Shown in pieces: positions 34,056-44,290 of a stretch of 64,000 nucleotides of DNA (its first letter is position 1; every line of letters begins with the position of its first letter). The notes below the pieces were generated by a model that ran no database searches, had not been told where the DNA came from, and saw only the letters and a program-made list of their open reading frames with translations. The DNA lies in the NCBI GenBank assembly GCA_030035585.1, contig CM057468.1:51270145-51334144 (forward strand). Direction: 5' to 3'. Position numbers and translations under genes: made by a program. Origin of the DNA: Dugong dugon. Taxonomy: Eukaryota > Chordata > Mammalia > Sirenia > Dugongidae.

Positions 34056-34317
34056 TCAGTAGGAAAAAATACACACTCAAGATAGAAAATCAAAATCAAA
34101 TGTGGCTACCCACAAACTAAAAACATTTAAATATTGTAAAGATCTCCTTGTCTTGAAAATTCTTAAGTGTGACAAATCTGGGAAGGCCATTAGACTTGGT
34201 GAAGTGGGCATGTGCACCAGAGCATGAAAACTGTGGGTGAGGTTATGGGGCTTGGATCTCAAACAAAACTAGGGACATTTCTTTTTCTTAGCTTTCCAAA
34301 CCAAGGTCCACTGTTTG

Positions 34318-34410
34318 AAGTAGGGTATTTTGGTACATGGGTATTTGTTATGCTATTTTCTGTATTTTTCTATATGCTTAAAATATTTCATAATTTTATA
34401 AATGATAATA
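34318..34410 (+). repeat. L1M 3' terminus, weak
   Basis: 'gtacatgggtatttgttatg' and 'atgcttaaaatatttcataa' resemble the L1M end seen better at 49690-49856. Confidence 0.45.
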
Positions 34411-34439
34411 CCTATTATTGTATTATTGACAAAAAAATC

Positions 34440-35030
34440 TACAAAACAGATTCACACTGTGCTGATGGGAATGTATATTCAAAAACAACTTTGAAATATA
34501 TATCAAAAGTTTCAAAACTACCAATAGCCTTTAGCTCAGTAATTACATTTTGGGAAAATGTATCCTTAAGGGTGAAAATGTAGTGAGAGAAAAATGTAGT
34601 TAATGTATTAGTTGGAACATCATTTATAATAGTGAAAACTGGGAAACGATCAAAATTAAAACATAGAGGAATCATCATTTAACTCAGGGGTTGGCAAACT
34701 ATAGCCCAGCCAAATTCAACCTATTGACTGTTTTTATAAATAAAGATTTATTGAAACACAGTCATGCCCATTTATTTACATACTGTCTATGGCTGCTTTC
34801 ATACTAAATCCACAGAGCTAAGTAGCAGCAACAGAGATCCTACGGCATGCAAAGCAGGCCCTTCAGAGAAAAAATTTGCCAATCCCTGACTAAATCACGG
34901 TATGTCTATATAATAAAATACAATGCAGTCATGTAAAATTATATTTACTGGAAAATTTAATAATATGAAAAATGCTTATGATATAATATTAAGTCAAAAA
35001 TGTTTATAAATGGAAAACAATATGCATATA
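34440..35030 (+). repeat. L1M 3' UTR, split by a DNA transposon
   Basis: Left part: 'taagggtgaaaatg', 'catttataatagtgaaaact'. Right part after the insertion: 'acaatgcagtcatgtaaaat', 'gaaaaatgcttatgatataa', 'ttaagtcaaaaatg'. Both fit old L1M 3' sequence and become continuous when 34685-34890 is removed. Confidence 0.7.
34685..34890. mobile_element. hAT-type MITE with terminal inverted repeats
   Basis: It begins caggggttggcaaactatag and ends with the reverse of cagggattggcaaat, giving about 15-bp inverted ends. The middle carries 'tttataaataaagatttatt' and 'atactgtctatggctgc'. It is a recognisable non-autonomous mammalian DNA transposon without coding capacity, lying inside an L1M. Confidence 0.85.
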
Positions 35031-35034
35031 ACTC

Positions 35035-35500
35035 ATCTATTTATTCAAGAAGTATTCATTGAATACCTGCTATGTGTCAGCAACTTTGCTGGGTTTTAGC
35101 AAGACAGTTGTGGGGGAAAAGGTCTCTGAATACAGACAAGTAAACAGGCAACTACAACGTGACGTCACAAATGTTTTGACTGTGAATCAGGAGACACCAT
35201 GAGCGCACGTAAGAGGGCGAGTGTACATAGGAGGAAGGTACATCCCATGCTTGGGGCCAGGGAAGGCATTCAGGACAAAGTGGTATTTCACCTAAACCCT
35301 AAAGGAAGAGCGAAGAGTCAGCTAAAGGGAGGTAGGCAGTAAAGTGTCCCAGGACTATAAAACCGCAAAACAGAGTGAGAGGGGGACCAGACAAAAAAAA
35401 AAAAAGAAGGCCTGAAGGTAGGAAAGAGTATGACACTTCGGGAAATCTAAATGTAGTTCAGCATGACCATAAAACAGACTGTAAAGAAATAGTAAAGAAA
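35035..35500 (-). repeat. L2 LINE 3' region
   Basis: 'attcattgaatacctgctat', 'gtgtcagcaactttgctgg' and 'gggaaggcattcaggacaaa' follow reversed L2. The right end fades beyond about 35450. Confidence 0.65.
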
Positions 35501-36585
35501 CCCTGTTCCTGAATGGCGTGGTTACGGATCACATTCCAAAGATGTCGGGACAAAATTTAACATTAATAGGCACAGCCCCTGCCCCACCGTCACGACCCAT
35601 CCCCTTCTCAGCCAGTGCCTTCCTCCCCATCCCCAGAAAGAAGACTCTGCCTCATGGGCAGTTGAGTCACTGCATAATAGGAAGATGGGAACAGTGAAGA
35701 CATAGGAGAGACACAGAAAAGCAGTGTGTTGGCAGGGTATTAGAGGGGGCAGGGGCTAGAAACTGATCACACACACCTCTGAGGCTCCATGAGAAATGCA
35801 GCAAAGTATTTTTTTTTTAGTTTTTTGGACCACGTTTCCCTAAACTAAACACTGGGACTGGATGATCTGGGCCCCTGGAAATATAACAATCATTATTGCT
35901 ACAAAAATTATACATTGCATTTTTCATCATACAAAAGTTTTTTTTTTTAAGATAGGATTTATTTCTATAAATGGCAAACTCTTTCTCTCATAAATCCTTT
36001 TACACACTTTAAAATTAGATACTCTCTCAGTAATTATTGAGGGATCATTTTCTTTAATGGAATTTGGCAGGAAAATCCTCTCTACTATTTAGTTAACATC
36101 TAACTAAGAATCAACTTGATGTATAGTTAATACCTGGACTGGTGGACCTAGCCCTGAATCCCCATCCTCATCCATCCTTGTCCCTGTGTTGCACTTAACT
36201 AGGGGGACTGTAATTTCCTCACACACTCTCTTTCAAGTAATTCTACCTGTCTCATTTTAAAGTTTCACTGAACTGTTACAGGAAGCATTCAAAGAGCTGT
36301 TGTTCTCTCTTCCCAAGAATAATCTCTAGAGGATTGCTGTTCCCATTACTAGATTTAAACTTTGACACTGAGTGTCCGAAATCTGGCACAGATTCTGACG
36401 ATAAATTCTTCCAGACGCACATGTGTGGATTGTCACCCTTCTGTGCATGTGCCTGTGTGTGTTTACATGGGAACATGCATATTTCACCCTATATCACATC
36501 ATATCTGGATGACAGCAGTCGCTTCCTAAGGGCTTTTTCTGCTCCAAGCTATCTTACCATCTTTCAAAACCATACTTTCATGGCA
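35501..36585. other. No gene or repeat recognised
   Basis: Unique sequence with T runs near 35812 and 35940. The open frames at 36276-36476 and 36334-36639 are unrecognised. Confidence 0.45.
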
Positions 36586-36589
36586 ATTC

Positions 36590-37155
36590 CTCTAAAAGTT
36601 CAACGGAATTACCACATAATCCAGCAAGTCCACTCCTAGAGACTTGAAAGCAGCAATATAAACAGAGACTTGTACACCTATGTTCACTGCAGCATTATTC
36701 ACAATAGCCAAAAGGTGGAAACAGCCTAAATGTTCATCAACAGATCAATGGATAAACAAAATTTGGTATATATGTAAATGGAATAATACTCAGCCATAAA
36801 AAGAAATTAAGTCCTGATACATGATAAAACATAGATGAACCTTGAAAACATTATGCAGAGTAAAATAAGTCACAAAAGAACAAACGTTGTTATGATTTCA
36901 TTTATACGAAATATCTAGAACAGGTGGTTACCAGGGGCAGGCAGGCGGGAGAGGAAAAGGGGACCCCTTGCTTAGTGGACACTGAGTTTCTGTTAAGGAT
37001 AATGGAGAGATGTAGAAATAGGTGATGGTGATGACTGAACAAAACTATAAACATAATCAATGCCACTGAACTGTACATGTGAAGAACGCTGAAATGGCAA
37101 AGGTCTTGTTACATATATACTTAATATTTACCACAATAAAAAGATTTCCATTTAC
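36590..37155 (+). repeat. L1M 3' UTR
   Basis: 'acttgtacacctatgttcac', 'tgcagcattattcacaatag', 'gtggttaccaggggcaggca' and 'cactgaactgtacatgtgaa' run in the order of the old L1M 3' UTR, ending at 'accacaataaaaa'. A related copy is at 56045-56945. Confidence 0.88.
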
Positions 37156-37174
37156 AAAACTGAAAAAAGCATGT

Positions 37175-37375
37175 TTTTTTCATCAATCACCCCCACTTTG
37201 AAAACCTTTAATGGCTGCCCATTAGCCACAGGATAAAATCCAAACTCCTTATCCTAGCACTTTGATGTTCTTCAAAATCAGGCTGCAATCTATCTGTGAA
37301 TCCTTATTTCTCACTAGACCCCATGCCTATAATCAAATTAGACTGCTCAGACTCCCGTATGCTTTCTTATACAGT
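37175..37375 (+). repeat. L2 LINE segment
   Basis: 'aacctttaatggctgcccat', 'ggataaaatccaaactcctt' and 'caaaatcaggctgcaatcta' match the L2 segment downstream of RT. Confidence 0.75.
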
Positions 37376-37700
37376 ATCTCCCACCTTATCCATGGTTTCA
37401 GTTACCCGTGGTCAGCCGCGTTTGGAAAATGTTAAATGAGTACCTAGCATCATGAAATTTCACACCATCCCATTCCATTGGGATGAGTGATTATTACAGT
37501 ATATTGTTATAATGGTTCTATTTTATTATTAGTTATTGTTGTTAATCTCTTACTGTGCCTAATTTATAAATTAAACTTTATCACAGGTATGTATGTATAG
37601 GACAAATCATAGTATATACAGGGTTCGGTACTATCCCCGGTTTCAGGTATCCACGGGAGGTCTTGAAACATATCCCCCACGGATAAGAGAGGCTACCCGC
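37376..37700. mobile_element. Tigger-like (pogo) DNA transposon relic
   Basis: The left end 'ctcccaccttatccatggtt' and the reverse of the right end, 'gcctctcttatccgtggggg', form imperfect inverted repeats. The interior 'cagttacccgtggtcagccg' and 'catcatgaaatttcacacc' is typical of a Tigger-derived element. TA flanks are plausible. Confidence 0.7.
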
Positions 37701-37903
37701 TATTTCCTCCTGCCTGGAAAGCCCTCCCTTGGCTCCTCCCATCTGAACCCAGCCCTGCTATCAATGCCAGGCTGGCCCTTGGCCACACTTTAACACAGGG
37801 AGCTCATTCTCCTTTTCATCCATCGGCTCCACCACTGGCACATCTTATGTTCTGACGTATTGTCAGATTTCTGTTTTCATGTGTGCTGGTCTTGTCTCCC
37901 CAG

Positions 37904-38062
37904 CCAAAAACTCATTGCCATCGAGTCGATTCCGACTCATAGAGACCGTACAGGACAGAGTAGAACTGCCCCATAGGGTTTCCAAGGAGCAGCTGGTGGA
38001 TGCGAACTGTCAACCTTTTGGTTAGCAGCCAAGCTCTTTAACTACCGTACCACCAGGGCTCC
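37904..38062 (-). mobile_element. AfroSINE, full length
   Basis: Short subtype in antisense. A perfect 11-bp duplication tgtctccccag lies at 37893-37903 and 38063-38073. Tail 'cattgccatcgagtcgattc', head ending 'accagggctcc'. Confidence 0.95.
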
Positions 38063-38073
38063 TGTCTCCCCAG

Positions 38074-38435
38074 ATGGCTCTTAAATTCCTTGAGACCTAA
38101 ACAATGGCTTATTCAACTTGGACCAAGTGTTCAAAAATACATCTGGTAATACATCATTCGTTTTATGACAGAAACATTCAGAAGTTAACCCACCCTCAGC
38201 ATAGTGGTTGGCCTTCTTTCTATGGTATTTCCAAAACTACAAGTGTATGGTAGCTGGGTTTTCCACAGATTGCTCCTCAGGCAAATGCCAATGCATCCCA
38301 GGTCTGTCTGAGCTACCTGCTCTACCTGGGGGCAGAGAGACCCTCTGGTGCTGACTGGCTAAGAGCTGAGGGGCAGTGAACACAGCACACTCACCCCCAG
38401 TTCGGAACAAAGTGTATTTAACCTTCAAACACTGA
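38074..38435. other. No gene or repeat recognised
   Basis: Unique sequence. Confidence 0.4.
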
Positions 38436-38439
38436 TATG

Positions 38440-38700
38440 AATAAAATTTGCTAATTATTGGGCCCTTATATGCCTGTATACCAGGCACTAGTATTTTCCA
38501 TACATTACCTCATTTAATTCTTACAACAATCCTGTGAAGTGGGCACTATGAACCCCCATCTTACAGATAAGGAAGCCAAGTTTCAGGGAAGTTAAATAGT
38601 TTTCTCAAAGGCACACAAGTATAAAATGGAAGTGCTGGAACTCAAACCCAAGGAAATCTGACACCAAATCCCAGACTATCACCCACCAGGTGATACTGCC
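38440..38700 (-). repeat. MIR SINE
   Basis: Reversed MIR: 'accaggcactagtattttcc', 'ctcatttaattcttacaaca', 'cttacagataaggaagccaa' and 'gctggaactcaaacccaagg'. Near full length. Confidence 0.85.
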
Positions 38701-40615
38701 ACACAGTCATAGTCACTTCTCTCTTCTTCCTCTCTTTCTTTCTGCTGAACATACTGTCCCTGGAGAAACTTATAAGCTAACCGAATCTTACTATGTCAGG
38801 TATGGTTGGATCTGCTGAGCTAGGATTCAAGAACTTCTCAGCAGGGTCATGACCTAGGATTTATATGCTATTTTATACCAATGTCCTTTATATTTGTGAT
38901 CCTGGGCTGAAGGCAAATTAAAGGCAGCAGCATTGTGGACCTCTCACCTCCCCGCTTCCTCCTGTCTTTTGTGTAGACATGAGTGATTATGATGATACGC
39001 TGGAGAGGAGATGGAATACATAGGAAGGGGAATAGGAAGTTGTCCTATTGCTGAAACTCATGAAATCCTTGTAAAGGTTTCCTCTCTGAGGTAGGCCTGG
39101 CCCAGGACACTGGTTGACTCCTAGGGCTTAGGGTCCACTATGAAGCTGAGAAAATGGTTAAGAATCTGCCAACCAATTTTGGCCTCCCATTTTCTTACTT
39201 TTTTTTTAAAGCCAAGGGCCTTAGACACAATAGGTACAAGTACACTTTGGGAGTAGGTGGAAAGGAGTCCTGCTAGCTATAAAAATGTATATGAAGATAC
39301 AACTGAAAAGAGTGATGTTTATCCCAAGTCTAGTCCATGAGTCATGTTCCACAGGCAAAGGCTAATGTAGCTCTGCCTCTTACCTCTTATGACACATGAC
39401 AGATTTGCTGACGAGCCACATGACATCTAAACACTGGATGGCTTCTTGATCCTAGTGAATTCTTTAGTTCTCTGTGTGGTCCTTTATGTCACCCTTATGT
39501 AGAATTTCTTGCAAGCAGCTGCCTCTCTTTGGAAAACTGAAGGACACCAATTGTTTGCAAGTATATCCAAGTCAGTGGAATTGAGCTGCAGTGTCCCTGA
39601 AAATTGTAAACAAACTCAGCTTAACTTCAATTTCTGGGGAAAAAAGACAAGAACAAATCCAACAGTCAACTGGCTACCACCTAGAAGACCCCTTCCTAGA
39701 GCCATTGTTCTGAAGACGTCTCAGCACCTCATTATAGATGTGCTGGTGCTGACATTTCAGATAAAGTATGACCAGACTGTGTCACCTCTGAACCTACTCT
39801 CCTGCAAATTGGAGGTTGTACTGCAAGCTGTCAATCTCTGAAGGACAGAGTGAGCATTAACAAGGCACTCTTGGTAAATCAGTCTTAGAGTTTGATATGA
39901 CAGCAAATGGGGAGAGAAAATAGCTCAACAGACTCTTGTCGTATTCAAGAAACCCCTTTATAAAAATTCTTCCCAAAGTCTAGGTTCTGAACTCATTAAG
40001 TACTAAACTACACTGGACTGAATTCTTGAGCAATTAGCTTAATGTCCTCTAGTTATTCCCCACCTTGTAAATGGTAATATTGTCCTCAATGTCTGTTGTT
40101 ATGTACTATTTCTCATTTCTTAAGTTGTCTTTCTTCCTGATCAAATTTGCCTGAGACTATTTCATTACAATTTTATTGCATTATAGAGTGCTGCATTCCA
40201 TGATTCATCACTCCAACAACTCCCTTGCAAATACCCTGCCTTGCCTCTTTCTCCCTTCACTGAACTCACCTGGGAAAAATACTAACCCTGGTTAAACCCA
40301 ACAATCCACTTACTCCACCCTGTGCCAAATCAGCATGTGCCACCTGAACCTGCTTCCAACTTATAACCACAGATTTCAAATGGGCACCCTATACCGGCAG
40401 GAAGTCCTACTACATTTTCATGGTAAATTCATGTTTTCAGACTCCAAGAGGATTATATCACACCTTACTCTCTCTCCTCAAATCACGAAGCGCCCTCCCC
40501 ATCTCATCCTCAGTTAATGACTTGCTACTTCATAGAAAAAAATAGATTCAATCAGACCAAATCCACCTCATCTTGCCACTCCAAACTCTTTATCAGTTCA
40601 CCTGCATTTGTTTTT
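38701..40615. other. Mostly unique sequence
   Basis: No gene recognised. The 110-codon frame at 39509-39841 shows no domain. A faint L2-like CT-rich stretch may lie at 40410-40560. Confidence 0.45.
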
Positions 40616-40619
40616 TTTA

Positions 40620-40800
40620 AAGGGAATAGCTAACTTGTATTGATTGCTTACTATTTGCCAAGTGCTGCTCTGAACAATTTATATGTATGAACTCATTTAA
40701 TCCTCACAACAGTGCTGAGGTTGGTACCATGCTCTCCATTTTGCAGAGCTAAAACTAAGGTACAGAATTGTTGCGTTAACAGCCCAAGGGCACAGACCTA
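40620..40800 (-). repeat. MIR SINE
   Basis: 'ttactatttgccaagtgctg', 'ctcatttaatcctcacaaca' and 'ccattttgcagagctaaaac' follow the reversed MIR core. It lies within L2-like sequence. Confidence 0.8.
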
Positions 40801-40829
40801 ACAACTGTTGTCTCCACATAGTCTACCTT

Positions 40830-41135
40830 TCCTCCTGTGACAATGGATAAACTATGCTCCCATCTATGGGCAACTCCTCCACCAATGCACAAGGACCTCA
40901 CTCCAGCCTTACGTCATCTGCTTCTTCTTCCCTGTTGCATCTTTCCTGATGGCACAAATACTCTTAATGGTGCCCATCTTTAACAACAAAAGAAAAAACT
41001 TCCCTTGACCCCACATCCTCCTCCAGCTACTGCCCTGCTTTTCTGCTAATTTTTAAAGTAGAAATTCCTGGGAAATTTGTCTATTACGATGTCTCTACGT
41101 CCTCTCATGTCATCCCCCCAACCTATTTCAGCTTT
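40830..41135 (+). repeat. L2 LINE, 5' side of RT region
   Basis: 'caaggacctcactccagcct', 'ccttgaccccacatcctcct' and 'ccagctactgccctgctttt' correspond to the L2 frame just upstream of its reverse transcriptase. Not open. Confidence 0.75.
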
Positions 41136-41196
41136 TATTTTCTGCACTGACATAAATATGGCCTGAATTAAATCCTATTAGTGGTTTCTTTTATAC

Positions 41197-41711
41197 TGTG
41201 TATCAGGCTGGGTTTCCTAGAAAAGAAAAACCAGTAAAGCATACAAAAATATATACAGAAAGAGATTTATATCAAGGAAACGTCTCACTCAGTTGTAGAG
41301 GTTGGAACGTCCCAAGTCTGTGGATCAAGACAGAGGTCTGTCCTGATTCAAGTAGCCACAGGGGCTGGCAAACCCCAGATCAGAGGTCGGAGAGCAGGGC
41401 TCTTGCTCACAGGCTGTGAAGATCGACAAATCCCAAGATCAGCAAGCAAGACTGCAAGGCTTCTCCTGATTCATGTAGCTGCAGGGGCTGGCAAACCCAA
41501 GATCAGCAGGTCGGAGAGCAGGAGCCAGCTGCAGGAGCCAGGACAGGCAAAAGCCAGGATGTCCACTTATATTCGGATGCAGGCCACACGCCCAAGAAAA
41601 CTCCCTTTCAAGTGACTGGCTACTAACAGCAGATCCCATCAAGGGGGTGATCACATATAAACACTCAGAATTATGGCCCAGCCAAGCTGACGCACCATCT
41701 TAACCATCACA
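41197..41711 (-). mobile_element. ERVL/MaLR-class LTR with internal duplication
   Basis: About 515 bp in antisense. The reverse begins tgtgatggttaagatgg and ends near 'cctgata' and 'ca', so it has TG...CA ends. The reverse strand contains 'atataaatctctttctgt' near its 3' end as a possible polyadenylation region. Its 3' terminal block (plus strand 41205-41240) recurs at 58629-58664 beside an ERVL pol remnant, linking both to one LTR group. It contains a near-duplicate 58-bp unit (see findings). No internal region. Confidence 0.75.
41341..41521. repeat. Direct repeat inside the LTR
   Basis: 41341-41398 and 41464-41521 are close copies (both 'tcctgattca', 'ggggctggcaaacc', 'ggtcggagagcagg'), offset by 123 bp. 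A third partial copy lies at about 41419-41455. Confidence 0.85.
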
Positions 41712-41877
41712 TTGTTCAAAAATACCCCTAAACCTATATTTACCTAACTATTAAAGATCAAGATTCAAATAACTTTCCATTTCCTACTATGGAAGACAAG
41801 GAGCCGAGTCCTCTGCTTTCTCTGCGTTCTTTACCCTTTCCAAATCTTCATTCATTTAGTTTGGGGTTTTAAAGCCT

Positions 41878-42037
41878 GTGGAAGAAGCCCCCCTCCGCCA
41901 TGATGTCCATGTCCCAATCCTTTGAACCTGTAAATATGTTACTTTATACAGCAAAAGGACTTCATATATGCGATTAAGTTAAGAATCTTGAAATGTGAAG
42001 ATTATCCTACATTATCCAGTTGAGACCAATGTAATTA
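41878..42037 (+). repeat. MLT1-type LTR, 5' part
   Basis: 'ccatgtcccaatcctttgaa', 'cctgtaaatatgttacttta' and 'gcgattaagttaagaatctt' match a MaLR-type LTR. It continues at 42485 after two AfroSINEs. Confidence 0.8.
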
Positions 42038-42039
42038 AA

Positions 42040-42249
42040 CAGCAAATCAGTTGCCATGGAGTTGATTCCAACTCATGGCAACCCCATGTATTTCACACTA
42101 GAACTGTGCTCCATCGGGTTTTCAATGAGTGTCATCTTTCAGAAGTAGCTCACCAGGCCTTTCTTCCAAGGCACCTCTGGGTGGATTCAAACTGCCAACC
42201 TTTTGGTTAGTAGCTGAGCACTTGACCATCTGTGTCACCCAGGAACTCC
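42040..42249 (-). mobile_element. AfroSINE, long subtype
   Basis: Antisense: tail 'cagttgccatggagttgatt', body 'cagaagtagctcaccaggcc', head to 'acccaggaactccc'. Its head faces the head of the next SINE across a 15-bp gap. Confidence 0.92.
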
Positions 42250-42264
42250 CCAAAGTTGTTAGGA

Positions 42265-42480
42265 GGGGAGCCTTGGTGGCGCAGTGTTTAAGCGATTGGC
42301 TGCTAACCAAAAGGTCAGTGGTTTCAAACCCACCAGCTGCTCCGTGGAAGAAAGATGTAGCAGTCTGCTTCAGTAAAGATTACAGCCTTGGAAACCCTAT
42401 GGGGTAATTCTACTCTGTCCTATAAGGTCGACAGGGTCGCTGTGAGTCAGAATCGACTTGATGGCAATGAGTTTGAGTTT
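42265..42480 (+). mobile_element. AfroSINE with extra body module
   Basis: Sense: 'ggggagccttggtggcgcag' head with A box tggcgcagtgg and B-box region 'ggtttcaaaccc'. The extra module 'gcttcagtaaagattacagc' is the one also seen at 11171-11384. The tail is 'ggtcgctgtgagtcagaatc', with a T-rich end. Confidence 0.93.
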
Positions 42481-42484
42481 ATTA

Positions 42485-42772
42485 AAAGGAGGCAGGAGGG
42501 TCAAAGACAAAAAAGGAGAGGTGACCACAGAACTAGAGGCTGGACTGATGCACTCTGAAGATGGAGGAAGGGTCTATGAACCAAGGAATGCAAGCAACCT
42601 CTAGAAATTGTAACAGGCAGGAAAATGAATCTTCCCCTAGGGCCTCAAGAAGGAACCAGTCCGGTCAACACCTTGATTTTAGACTTCTGACCCCCAGACT
42701 GTAAGAGAATGAAATTTTAAGTTGCTAAATTTGTGGTAATTTGTTACAGCAGCAATAGAACACTAATACAAG
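42485..42772 (+). repeat. MLT1-type LTR, 3' part
   Basis: 'aggcaggagggtcaaagac', 'ccaaggaatgcaagcaacct', 'acaccttgattttagacttc' and 'gtggtaatttgttacagcag' to 'aacactaatac'. Joins to 41878-42037 when the SINEs are removed. Confidence 0.8.
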
Positions 42773-43370
42773 CTCCATCATTTTTCTCTTTAACAAATTC
42801 TTTCATAAAGTTTTAAAGTTGTTACATTCAACTTTGCAATAATATTCACACCTATCACACTTATTTCTGTGTATTTACTAAGTGTCAGTGCTCCGCAATA
42901 CATTTTTTTCTATTCGCACTCCTCACAATTTAAAATGGGTTCATCATTCATTGAACTGATGGACACATTCAAATGTGTTTTTCAGGAAGAATACTTAGGC
43001 AGTACATTTTCCAAGATATTCCAGATATAGGAATGCTTTCACACACAAATTTGGGTGGGCATAGAATTTTTGTGTTGCAGTCTTTCTGTCCTGAAAAGTC
43101 CTGTAGAACAGTCAATCTCAAAACGGCTATGTGTCTGACCCTACTTCCAGGCCTGATCAGTCTGGCATGGGGCTCACTCAACTGTAACCTTTACAAAGCT
43201 CCAAAAGTGATTCTTACAAGAAGACAGTGTTAAGAACAATTGCCATAAGTATTCCTCCAATATCTCTGGTGTTCTGGGTTGCCAAAAAGTCTAAGCATAA
43301 CCTGAAATTGTTTTCTTCATAAGTAACTTGTTTTATTGTCTTGAATGGCTAGGTTTAAATCAAAACACCA
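42773..43370. other. No gene or repeat recognised
   Basis: Unique sequence. Overlapping open frames on both strands at 42969-43233 are unrecognised. Confidence 0.45.
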
Positions 43371-43374
43371 CCAC

Positions 43375-43465
43375 TTAATACTGTTGCTGCTTGACAGAGG
43401 TGAGATTACGTAACTTCTCTAAACCCCCAGCTTCATCATCTCATTCCTGAATAAAGGTGTATTTG
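43375..43465 (+). repeat. MIR core, weak
   Basis: 'gagattacgtaacttctcta' and 'cagcttcatcatctcattcc' resemble the MIR core in sense orientation. Confidence 0.5.
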
Positions 43466-43467
43466 TG

Positions 43468-43511
43468 CCTGAGTCAGAATTAGCTCCACAGTACATAACA
43501 ACAACAACAGC
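43468..43511 (+). repeat. Minute RTE/AfroSINE tail insertion
   Basis: Just the last 44 bp of the shared tail: 'cctgagtcagaattagctcc', then 'acataacaacaacaacag'. No body or head. Confidence 0.75.
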
Positions 43512-44270
43512 TCTTGTAGAGTATGGTAATATTTAGTGTCTAGCATATAGTGAACAATTTTTTTTTTGCTTACCTTTAAGATTCATAAATTTCACCAGGA
43601 GATATCCAAGCACAGATCTCTTAATCTTGCTGGAATGCAAGAACTTTCTCAATCTTTAGATTTGGGTTTATTTGTTTGTTTAGATAAGGAGCTTTCTTAT
43701 ATTACAACTTGCATTATAAATTACTTTTACCTTAATTAATAATATATTCCCCTCCATCAATCTATATTACTCCTGGGCTAGATCTTTGCAGTCTGTCTTC
43801 CACATCTTTCATCTTCTGTCATCATTTTCAACTCTTTATTATGTGTTCTGGGAGTGCCTTCTCAATTTTACCCTCTACCTCAGTGTTTTCAGTGTTCTAG
43901 AGAAACTTCAGTGGAAGTCCTGGACAATCCCTTTAGGATCCACTATTAGGGTCAAGGATGAAAGCATGGTAGATGGGGCTCTGGACTCTACCTACACTTC
44001 AACCAGACACTCCACATTCATCACATTTACACAGTAAGAGTGTGTGTATACTTTCATTAAAGAAGCGGATCCATAGCTTTTTAAAAACATTTCAAACCCG
44101 TTGTTATACATTACTTATTCAATTTTCTCTACTTGCAAATTTGTTCTTTTCTGCCTTCAATAAAGCTTTTGATTTGACAGTTACATTTTTTGTTTCAATA
44201 ACCCAAGGTTATTATAAAGCTTCTTCTTATTCATAGAAGTAATTTATATTAATAATTATAAATAATCACA
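43512..44270. other. No gene recognised
   Basis: AT-rich. 43560-44040 may contain diverged, unnamed repeat sequence. The open frames at 43786-44236 lack domains. Confidence 0.4.
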
Positions 44271-44290
44271 TTAATTATATTAATAATAAC
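44271..44290. repeat. Target-site duplication, left copy (right copy 46150-46169)
   Basis: ttaattatattaataataac versus ttagttatattaataagaac, 18 of 20 identical, enclosing the RTE. Confidence 0.88.

Noticed and set aside
34685..34890. Clear target duplication for the hAT MITE
   Set aside because: The flanks atttaact and actaaatc do not match as an 8-bp duplication. Insertion is supported only by the interrupted L1M and the inverted ends.
39509..39841. 110-codon plus-strand open frame
   Set aside because: No domain, signal or splice context recognised. The length is not remarkable in 64 kb of six-frame sequence.
42129..42407. 92-codon frame across two SINEs
   Set aside because: It is made of AfroSINE sequence in both orientations.
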